This document shows, piece by piece, positions 32,946 through 46,069 of a stretch of 64,000 bases of DNA. Every line of letters begins with the position of its first letter. The first letter of the stretch is position 1. The notes under the pieces were generated by a model. The model was not told the DNA's origin and did no database searches. It was given only the letters and a program-made list of their open reading frames with translations. The translations under genes and the position numbers were made by a program. The stretch comes from Liolophura sinensis. Its lineage: Eukaryota; Mollusca; Polyplacophora; Chitonida; Chitonidae. The stretch covers positions 62,782,984 through 62,846,983 of the forward strand of contig NC_088300.1 of assembly GCF_032854445.1 (NCBI RefSeq). The letters run 5' to 3'.

Positions 32946-33875
32946 TCATGTGACTATAACTTGCTGAGTAATTTGTTCAATTATATTAGGCCCCCTATAT
33001 GTTCACAGCAAATTTGGATTCATTTGAATTCAGAAGAAAGCTACGAGTCTGGAGACGTCCGTATATTGTGCCTGGTTGATTACTAAAAATTCAGCCATCA
33101 TGCAGGTAAGCGTTCCGTGATCCTGCAGAAAAGAGAACCTTCCATTGTTACAAAAATAGCGTTTTAAAGCTGCATACTTGGCGGAGACCACCTGGCGTAG
33201 TGAATCCATTAGGGATACGAGATTAAAGACAGTGAGAGTGAAAGAGAGACTGTAATGCACCATCAAGCAACACGATGAGTAATTTTCTGAAATTGTCCGT
33301 AATTAGTCAACTTAAAACGAAAACGGCATCATTTTCTCACCTGTGCGACATTAAGCCAGGTACAAATATGTTGTTCATGGGATTTTAGGGGGCCCGAGAA
33401 CAAAGAAGAAGAAAAATCAACTGACATGTGTAGACAAAGGTAACATGCAATGGCGTGAACATGTCATTTAGACAAGAATTTCGTTTACTGTTTATATACA
33501 TGAGACATCAACATCATTTTCCAAATTCTATTGTTATTTGAAACTTTGATTCTACAAAATCGTGCTTCTCCAAATTTCCTGTTAATTTTAGTTTAGGGGA
33601 TTGTCATTGTTATTTCTTTTCATTCTGACCTTTTGATCACTGTTCATATATGTGGAGAACGAAAATCGTGTACACTGGGATGATGCGATCAACATGTAGC
33701 ACTATAAGTAGGTAATTATAGTGGTAATTAACTCAGTAATAAGTAAATGCTAAATACACTCACTGGTGTTTTCGGATGAGTTTACCTCTAAACACTATCG
33801 TAAAGTGAAAAGTCTGTTAATGGTAGCGGCAAGAAGATGGACTGAGTTTGTAAACGGAAGCATCATATCTTGTTT
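32946..33875. other. Gene-free stretch with one weak ORF
   Basis: A 78-codon minus-strand frame (33,030-33,266; RQVVSAKYAALKRYFCNNGR within it) is the only stretch with protein-like composition. No domain, splice pair or start context supports it. Confidence 0.35.
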
Positions 33876-34020
33876 TTATATTTAATTGGAGTTTTACGCC
33901 GTACTGAAGAATATTCCAATTTTACGACGGCGGCCAGCATTATGGTGGGAGGAAACCGAACAAAGCCTGCTTAGGGAAACCCTCGACCGTCCACAATTTT
34001 CTGGTAGACCCGACGTTGAT
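33876..34020 (-). repeat. SINE family A, partial
   Basis: TTGGAGTTTTACGCCGTACT, GAAGAATATTCCAATTTTAC, then ACGACGGCGGCCAGCATTAT and GGTGGGAGGAAACCGAACA. The head end is missing. Confidence 0.82.
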
Positions 34021-34276
34021 AACTCAAATTATCAAGGGCCCTGTTACATTCAGGCTAATACACAGGCATGGCTCAAAGACAATATCTCAGAAGTGGAACT
34101 ACAGTACTTATCATGATAGACTGTCTTCATATGTTGGACACTGTAACAAGATTATTCCGGTCAGCATCTTGATTTTCTACGCTTATAATTATACGACCAC
34201 GACGTTTTATATTATACGGGCTACAACCGGTTGTCACAGCAGACCACGTACAAAAACATGCATCTATACACTGAAA

Positions 34277-34350
34277 TACTCTGAAAACGCATAACTGGCC
34301 TAACTGAAAATGCACAGGCCTAACTGAAATTGCATAGGCCTAGCTGAAAA
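34277..34350 (+). repeat. Short tandem repeat of ~21-bp units
   Basis: Three or more copies of a unit like GGCCTAACTGAAAATGCACA: AACTGGCCTAACTGAAAATG, ACAGGCCTAACTGAAATTG, ATAGGCCTAGCTGAAAATGG. Each unit carries GGCCTA(A/G)CTGAAA. Confidence 0.8.
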
Positions 34351-37300
34351 TGGTACATGTATATACAGAAAGTGTATACAATGGCATTTCAGTGAGCCCA
34401 ACGCCAATTCTGGGGTGATCTGGGTGACTAATAATTAAACCCGGCTGTAGTCTCAATAAGCCATATAGGATTGATCCCCACTACTCTACCATTTTTCAGT
34501 TATTCATTCAAAATGGCCACCACTCCAAGTGGTTTAAAAGCGTTATCTTTTATAGCTCTTTATCCGGACTCCACCATTCGGCGAGTGGAACTTAGCTTGT
34601 CAATATTACGCCTATGGCAAATGTTTTGATCTAGAACCGCATTCAATGTCTGAGAATACTTTCCAATAATTAATACATATTGGTATTTAGCGTCAGCGTA
34701 GAATTAGAACTGTCACTGGGCCAAATTGAAATTTTCATCCAGTGACCCATTGAGGTTTAACACGCCCATAAGAAAGGTAAGAAAATTAGGCCTGCCAGAG
34801 AATAGGCTGTTGAGATTTAGCGTGGAATGGGTATACGAGGGGCTTTGAGCCCAGAGGCGAGGTGAAGAGGAGATGGGGGGGGGGGGGGGGGTGCAGGGGA
34901 GGAAAATTCCCTCGATTATGTAAAGTGCAACTGTATCTATCCATTTGTGCGGGCTCCTCGCGCGTTGCAGACATACCGATGTTAAGACCTCTGTTTGCAT
35001 ATTTATTTTGTCAATAAAAAAATGAACAGGAAGGAATGAGTTTGGTTTGGCGTGCACCCTGTTTGGACGGGATTCGGACTTATTCTTCTCAGGTGTTTAT
35101 TTTAATGATATGTAAAGTCGAAGTGGCGTTCTGTTTCCCGCGAGATACGTGAGTTTTGAAGTCGTCACTGTATCCTCTCTAGTCCCAACTTGTCCAGTCT
35201 CGTCAGTTCTCAGTAGAATTGGGGAAATTAGACGAGAACTGCCTATTTCGTGCTTAATAAAACTACAGAGGCTCTGAAACAGGCTAGTGCCTAACGTGTA
35301 TATATGTTTTCAAACTTTCTCTAACCAAGTATATTTTGAGATGCTGCATACATATGGATTATATATTTTGCGAAATCGTAAAACAGACATTTTTTTCAAA
35401 TATCACTCGTTGATCAGTGTTTACTTATTTTACAATGCCATTAATAAAGAATTTACTTCAGTTTTAAATGAACACAATATAGACCTTATTAGACATATTG
35501 TTTGGGCATAGATGAAACACTTGCACATTCATATATACATATTTTCTTATGATGTTTGCAGCTAATGTTTTCCTGAACGGTTTGACACACTGGTCACTAA
35601 AGGACATTCGACTGATTGTATTTCAGAATGGTAATGGAAAAAGGACATGTTCCTTGTATTTTACACTCTGTTCTGTTTCTTTCATTGGCTGATAAGTGTA
35701 TTATGTAGGATCTTGGATTTTAATGCAGTACCAAATGACATGTCATGGAAATTTACAAACATAGTTGGTATCTAACAATAAGTGAGTTTTTAAATAAAAT
35801 GAATGCAACAACTAAATCTATTAAGGTCATATATAAAACAAACAGGTTGTAAAACGGATGACTCTGTACACCCTAAGGCATAGGCCAGGGGTCTGTGCTT
35901 TTCGTGGTTTGTTTAGTGAGTAGACGCAGGTCGTTGTCTGGAGGCCGCCGAATGCCGGGGATGTTTGACGTGTCAACCCGTTTACTATTCTGATCAGCGT
36001 TTCTGTAAATCTTCAGACAGGGGACTCCTCGGAGTATGCGGTGACCCGGTCAACCTAACTCTGCTAAGACATACCTGTATATTTGCACCTGAGGCCTCTC
36101 TAATTAAGACTCAATTATCTCCAATAGTCCCCCGCGAATCCTTCTAACAGTGCAACCATCTATGTAATCGGGGGAAAGTTTTGGCAAGTCTTTGATTTCG
36201 TCTTTGTGATCCGTCATTTATATTCCGCTCAGTAGGGATAGGACACTTAAAATGTACATCGCTCTCGCTTTCTTAGAGACAGTTGTTCGGGATGCCAGTG
36301 TTTGTAGCGTCAATAGGCTAAGACTAGGGAAAATATTTGGCCGTTTAAGAACCCAATTATAAACCGATTGGACAAAAACTAGAGAAGGAGCAGCCCCGGT
36401 CTTTATTACGATTTCCTTAAACAGTGTGTTCACAGGCGTTCCAGACTTTACATGACACTGAGTAGGTTGTCAAACTTTGCGACTCTAAACTGTGAACAAA
36501 GTTAGCGTAAGCTCGATTCGAACACGTGTAATCTTAAGATTGAATGGGTTATATACTTCTTATGGGTTTCATACATCAAACAGGTTTTACACATGAATAT
36601 GCATTTTTTTACCCAATTCAACCAGTATAAGCCCACCTGATTTCCTCTGTAATTGGTTATTTCACCCAGAGGTGAAACGCTGCAATCTACATACTTGGAT
36701 TTAATTTATTTATTTGTTGCTCTAACGTCATACTCATGAATTTTCCATACTCTATATTTCTTCACCCTGGCTATAGCAATCATTTCAGCCGTAATTGCAA
36801 AAGTCAATGTACTAAGCTGCAAATATAGCTTTCACACATATGTTATTCCATTTGGCAATTTTGATGGCGCAGATCACATCCACATTTGCCCATGTAAATT
36901 TATCTCCCTTGGAGCATATGTAATTCCTTTCTTTTGAAAATGGAGACGTATTTGTTTTGCCATGCATTCTACATGATCGCAGAAATATATTTGAATACCA
37001 AATCCTCTTCCGCCGTACGTAGGAAAGTCTGGCAGCTAACTGCTGATGGTCGTGGGTTTAAATAAATAAATTTATTCCAAATCTGTCAGAAATAGATGAC
37101 TATTAACTTTCGTCACCATTGTCATTTCGGTATAAACCTATCTAAAAAAAAAGCATTATTCTCATAGTTTGATTTGCACTCATTGGAGGGAATATCGTTT
37201 ATGTATGGTTTGGGTAAACATGCATCTTTCTATTCATTCCATGTCTAGCTTGGAAAAAAATAATGCATTGCAGTAAATGCACATACATCATACAAATGTT

Positions 37301-38340
37301 GGTCAGTTTGATATTTCTATAGGCCTGATAAAGAAAACCCAACGGTTTGGATTACATAGATGATTATTTTGAAATTCGCCCAGTGGATATCATATCCGCT
37401 GAAGATCACTACACTAAAGATTTGTTTTGATGGGCTGAAGCTCTCCCACGATGACTGATTTTAGGGAGGACATAACAAAGCGGCGTGATTTCCGCCAAGT
37501 ATAATAGAATTAAAGGTTATTGTCATACCTAAAGACTAGACCAAGTATGGATTTGCAAATCAAGTATCTAGTGCGACTATATAAAGATGCCTCCGGGGGG
37601 GGGGGGGGGGGGGGGGAATTAAGCGTACAGTGTGCGGTACCTTTAGATACCACAGTTTTATTACAGGGCGGAGGACGTAACCGTCACGGGGACTACTTAG
37701 TCACGTGCCCTATGTTTTCACGCGCTTGTCTCAGAAACGCTGTATTGTGTCAATATTTGTCCGCCATTTTGATGGAACATCGTAAAATCCTGTTTCTCCT
37801 TTCATCTCACCATTTTAACGGTCTATTACTCACTGGTTCCCACACCCGTGTCCTTTCAGACAGGGTGTATCTGCATGGTGGACACAACGTATCGTGGACA
37901 ATGGCTACTTCTCATCAATCCTCCAGAGCAGACCCAACCGAGCGTACATAAATTGATAGCTTCCTTTCAATTTGAAACGCTACGTTTAACGTTCAATCAA
38001 AATGCGTACCATCTGGTCTTCTAGAAGGACCGTCGCCTGATGTCCAGACGGCGGAGAGTGCATGTGGCTACATTTAAAGCGCCGTAGGGTAGTTCTATTA
38101 TATGTCTAAGAATGGCTGCAATGAGCTATTCCTGATACAAGAAGTAAACGCGAACCAAAATAAAGGATGTAACATTATATTTGATGCAACATTTACAGTC
38201 CAAAAAAGACTTAGTTTGTCAACAGTAAAGGCAATTGAAACAGACCCAATTGATTCCATAAACACACCTTATACATAATGTCATTTGTAAATGTTGGTGT
38301 TCATCACTCCTCCAGCCCCATCATTTCTCCACCACCTCCC
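34351..38340. other. Gene-free stretch
   Basis: No supportable exon. It contains G homopolymers at 34,875-34,891 and 37,595-37,616, and a CpG-bearing block at about 37,660-37,960 with a CACGTG E-box near 37,703 and CCGCCATTTTGATGG at 37,761-37,775 (YY1-like). A 143-codon plus frame (37,520-37,951) crosses the G run as a poly-Gly tract and has no recognisable domain. Confidence 0.4.
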
Positions 38341-38343
38341 CAA

Positions 38344-38435
38344 CCCGGCTCTGCTCGGTTTCCTCCCACCATAACGTCATATAAGTGAAATATTCTTGAG
38401 TACGGCGTAAAACACCAATCAAATAAATGAGTAAA
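38344..38435 (+). repeat. SINE family A, 3' end
   Basis: CGGTTTCCTCCCACCATAAC, a 12-14 bp deletion in the GCTGGCCGCCGTC segment, then ATAAGTGAAATATTCTTGAG and TACGGCGTAAAACACCAATC with AAATAAATGAG. Confidence 0.85.
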
Positions 38436-38993
38436 TCAAAGATTAATTCAGCGCAAAAACATGTTTCTGGATAAATAATTATCCAGGAGAAGGACGTGGT
38501 GGACCAAAACCAAGTTTATTTAGTTATTTAAACAGTTTTGTAAAGTATATATCTTAGAGAATAAACTTGTTTTATTTTTGAGTGCCACTATAATTTACAT
38601 GGCCATATTCATTCCTCTTTACTTTAGATAGGTTTATATACACACAGCAGTCGACTTAAGAGTCGAATACTTGTGCGAATAGAGACACAGTGAATAATGC
38701 TATCTAATCTTCTCAGCTAATTCCTGGTAAGACGGCATATTTATATATACGCTTAATCTCTCCAGCGGAAATGTCATTCCTAAGTAAAAGTAATAACGGC
38801 TGTAGAATCCTTTGGGATACAAACCGGATGTTGTGTACGGTCTCGTACATTTGCACGGATGACAAATCTACCTGGAACTTAATTGCTATACCTGGAGTGA
38901 TCCCGTGATAAATACCCGTACTTATATACAGACATGCCCGTACCTGAAGAAAATACACCGTGTCCTTTTGACATCCGGGTTAATCAAAGATTC

Positions 38994-39007
38994 GTTGCTA
39001 TGGCAAC
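38994..39007. promoter_or_regulatory. X-box-like palindrome (RFX site candidate)
   Basis: GTTGCTATGGCAAC differs at one position from the perfect RFX palindrome GTTGCCATGGCAAC. RFX factors control cilium genes in animals. On the plus side a strong-context ATG (GACCATGG, 39,035) opens only 12 codons; on the minus side an acceptor-like TTTTCTTCAG (about 38,950) precedes an 80-codon open frame (38,713-38,958) with no ATG at its start. No ciliary gene was identified. Confidence 0.35.
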
Positions 39008-40639
39008 ACAAGCCGCGATACTACGGATATATGACCATGGCTGTGGTAATTATCTGCAGAAGAAGCTCGTAAAACACGGCAATCCTGGTTCCATGTGGTA
39101 GCTTCATTTTCATCTGACTGGACATAATTGAGTGATATGGACAAACAACCTTTACTTTAGTAGGGCCTACATATATTATATATGGGAGCTTTTGGGATTC
39201 CCTGCACACGGCTATTAAATCATTGTGTATACACATGTAAGCGAACTAGGCGTGTAAGCAAAAGGTGATTTGTGTTCAATTTATCGGTGCGTAATACAAT
39301 ACTAGATAGTCTTAACCAAAAAGTAAAATACATTACACATATGGCTGATGGACGAGATACATGCATGCATATATAACTGGTAGATAATCACACTCGAATG
39401 GACAGATGTGCTGAAGTGTGCTGAATGTATCATATACCCAGTAGAGACAAGCACGGACAATCCTTCGAGAACGGGTGGACACATATGAATAGATCCATCA
39501 GTCAACAAATCTGATGTACAAAACACTCAATGAATGAAACACTATTACCGAATGTCTGTGAAACACACCACGTTATGTATAGGGGGTTAATTGGGATTAA
39601 TGATTCAATAATCGTTAAAACCAGTGGCCGCTCCTACAACGCCTATCTCAAAATTTAGTTTCTGTGTTAAAAGATACAATTTTCGACACGTTTGTCATAA
39701 CAGTTATGAGGTGGTTAAAATCTTATCTCGAAGGCCCCAGAGTAAGTGACATCTAAAATCGTATTTCAAAAATTTGACCTTGGGTCAATCATGGCTTTAT
39801 GGAATCGGCGCCAGAGGATGACTGGGATACTTGTACGGGTACTCGTATTTGACATGGAAATTAATTATGGACAATTAATAAGTCGTGACTACAACCACCA
39901 AAAAATATCTTTCCTGAATCACCAAAACTTTATGACTACTTCTCTCTTGCATATTACGAGCCTAACTTACTATCGAGATATTATTTCTTACATACTCTTT
40001 TAGGAACTGGTAGTTTATAGGTTGTTTTGGAAATAAGTCATAATATTATTGATTTTGGAGGCTCTTTCAGGGTGTGCAGCGAGTAGAGAATCCTTGCCGG
40101 CAAAATTTGAAACCAACAGCTCATGGAAGTTCATGAATTTAAGATGAACAGCTAACTCAAGTTAGGCATCAAATATATAGATGCATTATTTGACTTGCAT
40201 ATATACAATTACAGCATATTGAAGGAAATCAAATAAGGAGGACGAGGTACCAGCAGAAACCAGCAGTGTTAGGTAAAAGTCTTTTCCCGCGTAAATGAAA
40301 CGAACGGTCTGTACAGATTAATCCAAGACAATGAATAAACCAAGCCGTAGACGTGGAACGGCTGTGATAAGTGGGCAACAGAGCCGTTAATCAAACTATA
40401 CTACATTAACAAATGCATGCAGAAGAGAAAAAAAGTCCAGAAAGTGTGATGGAAGAATGGTATATGGACTATCATATATATAGTAAAATGCAGGATCTGG
40501 CAATGAAGAAAACCATATACATGTGGACGCGGTGGCTGCATGGAATAACATGCATATGCAAACGACACCAACAAGTGACTAGCCATATATCAGCAAAAAA
40601 GACGCAAGAATAAAGAATATGCAGCAAATCGTGAGACAA

Positions 40640-41290
40640 AAGAAAATAATCAATTACAGCCATAGGTGAACCAAAGTAAAAACATCTACAGTGTTTGATG
40701 AAACTAAAAGTGAAAAACCACAGCAGCGTGTGAAAAACACACCCAGAAAGAACAACCACAGCAACATGCGAAAAACAAAACCAAAGACGATGAAACCAAA
40801 GAATGGACAACTTCATTAAAGCAAACAAGGGTCAAGCAGGTTGAGTGTCCCTACAGCAATACGGTTTATCAAAGGACAAAATAAAAGGCAGCAGCTGATA
40901 TACCTCTAGACCGATAAACCACAGTAGCAGACGCAACCAAAGAAAGAGCAAGCCCAGCAGCAGATGAACCGATGAATGAACAACCAGAAAAACAGACAAA
41001 ACCAAAGAATGAAAAATCCACAGCAGTGGTTAAAACTGGAGAAAGAACAACCACAACAGCAGATGGAACCAAAGAACGGGAAACCAGAGTAGCAGATGAA
41101 AGCAAAGAATTGAAGTTGAAGCTTGAGAACGAACAACAATAGCAGCAGGAAATGAAACATGCAAGGTCAAGCAAAAAGAGCAGTAGGCGAAACGAAAGTT
41201 CATACACATGGAGCAACAGATTAAACTAAAGAATCATCAACCACAGCAACATGTGAACAAAAGGAAAGAACAACCATAGAAACACATATA
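40640..41290 (+). repeat. Degenerate A-rich minisatellite
   Basis: Phrases such as GAACAACCACAGCAGCAGATG, AAACCAAAGAA and GAAAAACCA recur irregularly every ~40-50 bp over about 650 bp. The plus strand is strongly A/purine-rich and poor in T. The reverse strand is open for 115 codons (40,869-41,216), but the product is a Phe/Ser/Cys-rich repeat expected from the composition, not a domain. Confidence 0.7.
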
Positions 41291-43185
41291 AAATGATAAA
41301 AAAAGTTTTCAAGATCAACAGAAATATGCTATTTTCGTTCATTCTTTGGTTTTGGGACGTAGTGTATGGTTCAGTGGTGATTACATGCATCTCTTATCGT
41401 TATGCTGATGGTAAGCGTATATAGAAATACAATTCTCATAGGCAAAAATTTCACAAGTAACATTAATATAATACTATTGTATGTATATATAAATGGCGAT
41501 GTCCATGGAGAACTTCAAACACAAGGCAATGTTTTATTTGACACTTGTTTTGTTCATATGTTCGCGTGGTGACTGGTTATATGGACTCATACAGTTGTGG
41601 GTGGATTACATCATTTGCTATTTGCCATGCCATTGTTTACTTTTCACATTAACGTCGGTTTTTCTCACCTCCGTGGTAACCACAGTCAGGTAAAGTCCAG
41701 GTAAGACAGGCTGTCGTCCGAAGAATCACCGCGACTGACCAGCACATTGCCCGGCTTACCACCGCCTTACCCCAGACTGTCAGCATCACCAACACTCCCA
41801 GCAGAAAGACCACGAAACCGCAGTCCTAGCTTAACGGGGCTATTTACCCAGTGTTACGATGGTATCTGGACAAATGACCGCATTAACTGGCCATTCCGGT
41901 TGCAGGGATCGGCGTTACACCTATACACACATACCTGTCTTGTTAGCTCGATGTTTATATAGGTATTTAAGACAGGACTAGCTTAGGTATGTAATCCATG
42001 GCGTGTCCTCGCTTGTCATCAGCGAGAAAAGTAAACTAGACGGGTTAAGCGCATTCCACAAAGCGAATGTAAACTCGGTACTATATATACCCAGTCTGAA
42101 GATTTACCATTTGTGAAGCTTGCATATACATGTCCTTTTAATTGCTGATAAACTTCACTCTGGTGCCATTTCAACACAGTTGATAAGAACAAATCCGTTA
42201 GTGCCTATGACTGTTGGCCACTCTTCTGTTTTAATATGTTACTGAAACACGTTAATTCTAATTCTTAATCCTGTCTTTGTTTTCAAAGCCTTTTTCTAAA
42301 TTTCAAGTAATAGTAATAACAAGTTTCTCTGAATGTTAATGTATATTTTAGGGCAATACATACATGAATAATTAAGACAAATCCTTTAATTTCAAATGCA
42401 AAAAAAAACACTAAAACGAAGCATGTGTCAGATGAAAGACCATTCAAAACTGTGCAGGAAAACAGTTGCATTTACCTTTTAACGATATGTTTAACCTAGT
42501 GAAATGCATTGGAATATATTGTTCTGTGCTAACCTTTTCAGACCGTAATGGGACCAGTGACGTCATTAAACCATCCAAAATGCATATACATGTAGATCTA
42601 TGAATGCAGTCGCTGATTTGACCTTGAAACGTATTATTTCAGACAGAAAGTATGAATGTGACGTAATTAATACCTTCTGGGTCACAACAGACAGCCATTG
42701 AATCTTATCGTAAGCACAGTTTTACTCCATAGAAAAACTGACAAAAAAAATTCTGCTATTTCCTGGACAGTTTATATTGGTCTATCATTTGATCTATGCT
42801 TCATTTTAGAGTGATCTTTTCCTTTAGTATTAAGGTGTTCAGGGAACTTACACATATTTATGTTATATGTGACTCCTTTCGTTGTTCTCCTTTATAGGCC
42901 TTGGCTGTATTCAGAGGCAATCCGAGTTTCCTGATATAGTGATTCATCCACATGCAAGCCCCTGCATATAGACAGGTAATACAAGTTAGCCATCTTGATA
43001 TTTCGTATGTTTCTATACTTGTGGGCAACTTTCCATGACATATATAATATTTTGCTTGTACCTATGAAAACAATTCGTGCACATATAGGTAACCATTTCC
43101 CTGACAGTACAAAGTCATATATAATTATATAATATTAAAATACCAACAAAACTTGCCAGTATCTAGATGCTCCCGAAAGCATTCC
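41291..43185. other. Gene-free stretch
   Basis: AT-rich; no exon pair, transposon ORF or SINE was recognised. A lone TGACGTCA occurs at 42,558-42,565. Confidence 0.4.
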
Positions 43186-43268
43186 CATACATACATACAT
43201 ACATACATACATACATACATACATACATACATACATACATACATACATACATACACGCATACATACAT
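43186..43268 (+). repeat. (ACAT)n tetranucleotide microsatellite
   Basis: About 20 uninterrupted CATA units, breaking up into ACGCATACATACATAT at the right end. Confidence 0.95.
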
Positions 43269-43458
43269 ATATACATGTATATAACACACATGTAACCGCA
43301 AGGAAATTTATATCTGTTTATTATTTATATAATATTAAGATGAAATATGCTAGAACTGTCCTTTCATAAAAATAACCTTGTAAAGCCTCTTGTAGTATAC
43401 ACATATACATGCACATATATACAACTTTGTATTTCAAACAAATCCAGAGCACTATTTC

Positions 43459-43550
43459 TCCCGTGCTCTGTCGGGTTTCTACCCGCCATATATAAGTATA
43501 ATATCCCTGCGCACGGCGCAAAACTCCAATCAAATTTATAAATAAATATG
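43459..43550 (+). repeat. SINE family A, 3' end, degraded
   Basis: CCGTGCTCTGTCGGGTTTCT, ACCCGCCATATATAAGTATA, then CGGCGCAAAACTCCAATCAA and a decayed AAAT tail. Confidence 0.75.
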
Positions 43551-44644
43551 AATACTATTAATTCAACTGAGTCTTGTAGGCTTAATGTAATATATGTGTT
43601 TTACTTGTGACGCCTTAGTTCTGTTGGGCATAAACTTTTATAACATCTCGAGGATAAAAAAATAACCCAGGTGTCCAAAAGAATAATATGGATTCCTTTT
43701 GTTGTTAAACCCTTATTTATTGCCTACTTGTTTTTTTACGAGTCAATAAAACGACTCTTCAAAAACCAAACTCGCTTATTTCTTAACGCAGCCTGCGCTC
43801 GTAAAAAATAAACAAACGCTTTGTATTGTTATTTCATCTGTGTATAAATAGCAAAATATATGAGCCGGGCCTTTGGACCTCGTCTGGAAAAAAGGCCATA
43901 TGTGGCATGTGGCATTCCAAACTGTAGGCTCTGTATATGTTATAACGAGTCCAGCTGGATTTCCCTCAAAGCCAGCTCCACAAATGGTGGCTGCGGATGT
44001 TTGGTGGAGAGAAGCTGTTTGAGGAAAGTGAGAAGAAAAAAATGGAATCATGGGTGGGGTGGAAGGATGTCAGTGTTATAGGTGGGTGGGACGGAGAAGT
44101 GACGGACTGATGGGCGTTATAGGGAAACATCCCAGTTGAAATATGTGACGTTATGTAGTTCATGTACACACATACGAATGTATAATATATATACACGTCG
44201 CACAAATTTAAGGCGAGTTCATTACACAGGTATATATCCATCAGTTTATAAGCGAGTGTGTTTTGTAGCTTACAAGACAGAGACTTTGAACTCTGTATGT
44301 AACATTTATCATAATGGTGATGGTTTGTTGTGCCCCATATATGTCCACGTATTCACCTGTTAATTCTTGTGAACAATATATATGTTTAGCAGTTTTCCAC
44401 CAATCAAGTTCATATTTACACAATGGCATCTGAGTAATCCATTATTAAGGGCGCTGTCGGCCATCTTGGTTTTCGTTATCCGTACACTTTTTCTTGAAGA
44501 CGTTATATAATACATATAAAGAATGGCAACTTGTACATATGTGTGCCATATTTTTTTTTGAGTTCATTTTTAACGTTTTATTCAATTAAGCGTCTATTAT
44601 AAGCCGTTATGTCGGCAAAGACCCACAGCACGTGATCTTCTAAC

Positions 44645-44925
44645 TGAAATTTTATTTTATTTATTTTATTTAATACGTGTTCTACGCCGTACTCAAGAAT
44701 ATTTCACTTATACGACGGCGGTCAGCATTATGATGGGTGGAAACCGGGCCAAGCCCGGGGGAAACCCACGACCATCCGCAGGTTGTCGACAGACCTTCCC
44801 ACGTACAGCCAGAGAGTAAGCCAGCATGAGCTGGGCTTGAACTCACTGCCACCGCAGTGGTGAGAGACTCCAGGGTCATTACACTACGCTAGCGCGCTAA
44901 ACAACTGAGCCATGGAGGCCCCCCT
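44645..44925 (-). repeat. SINE family A, full length
   Basis: Starts with the T-rich complement of the tail, then CTACGCCGTACTCAAGAATA, ACGACGGCGGTCAGCATTAT, GGAAACCGGGCCAAGCCCGG and CCACGACCATCCGCAGGTTG. It ends in the complement of a tRNA head at CTAGCGCGCTAAACAACTGA with GCCATGGAGGCCCC. On the minus strand that head reads GGGCCTCCATGGCTCAGTTG, a good Pol III A box. It is the best-preserved copy in the window and the best reference for the family. Confidence 0.9.
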
Positions 44926-45584
44926 CGAACTGAAATACAACATGATACTCCATCCCAGCTTCGACTCGTGCAAGTTGTGGAGAAACGACAGACGCATGCA
45001 GTATGAGGAGGAAACAAATGCACTGTGTCTGAGGGTCCAGAGGAAAGGATTTTTTGTCATGCAATGTGTCATGCATTTTTTTCTTAGAAACCAACCCAAC
45101 GATTTAAGGAAATTAAAGCTATATATATACTGTTCAGAGGAAGCCAAGACGCCAGTTACGTGTTTACACGAATGTACTGACTGTACAAGCTTTTTCTCTC
45201 TACGGCTCGCCGACATGTTCAAAAATGATCGAACGATATAGTCGAATTAAGCTAAGCTGTTTCTTTAAAGTGAACGAAAACAAGAAATGAAATGATCGTT
45301 AGCGGAATGAGTACTATAAACACAATGTGAAGAATCCAAACATTTGGCAACATTTAATTCAGTTAAAAAACAAATACAATGGTTGTTTCAGATATGCATG
45401 GTTGTCAGAGTGTTTTTCCAACGACGTTTGCTTAATTTTCTGGTTTAGTCCACATCACTTTTCCAAGATGCAAACCAACGGTAGTATACTACTGTCGTTA
45501 AACTTTCGTCCTATATAGGTCTACACTTGATTACATTTGTTATGAAAGTGTTGTGTATAGCTTTCCCATGCAGGCATGGTTGGT

Positions 45585-45700
45585 CGTTTATCCCGCACAG
45601 CATGCTTTCTGGTTTCTTCTACCCCTAAAACTGACCGACGTCGCATATTAATGACAATGTCGATGTACAAATATCGTCATATTCAAATAAGTATACCTGT
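45585..45700 (+). repeat. SINE family A, very degraded
   Basis: GTTTATCCCGCACAGCATGC, TTTCTTCTACCCCTAAAACT, GACCGACGTCGCATATTAAT keep the family order at low identity. Confidence 0.45.
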
Positions 45701-46069
45701 AAATAGATAAACGAAATCCCAGTGTGTGAAGTCATATCTGTAACCGGGGAAGTCACTGATATAATTTCAACAAGTGACTCTAAGTCTTCATGCAATTTAA
45801 ATTAAGAATTCGCTAAAATTTCAATTTTGGTTGCCACGTTGCTCTGATCATAATTGGATGAAATATGTCAGTAAACTTCGCTACTCTAAAGTCTTAAAGT
45901 GCTTCTTCAGTCCTATAAGACACCAGGATGAAATATTAAGCTGATATAAAGGATACGTATAGAATATAGCCACGGTTAAAAAAAATTACGGCGAATAACT
46001 CTATTTAATCCCTAGAAGTGAAGAGCCATCAAATGATCTTCGACACTTTCAGTAAACTTTTCCGTATCT

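Noticed and set aside
37520-37951. A 143-codon plus-strand frame.
   Set aside because: It depends on a 22-base G run read as poly-Gly, whose length is uncertain, and has no recognisable domain, splice site or conserved motif.
40472-41216. Long minus-strand frames (118 and 115 codons).
   Set aside because: They are the complement of an A-rich minisatellite; the products are low-complexity Phe/Ser/Cys repeats with no domain.
43186-43268. Direct-repeat array considered as a CRISPR-like or satellite array.
   Set aside because: It is a pure tetranucleotide microsatellite without spacers, in a eukaryotic genome.
43776-44241. Overlapping frames on both strands (up to 91 codons), one with several cysteines.
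   Set aside because: No family match and no splice support; the two strands are equally open, which argues for chance.
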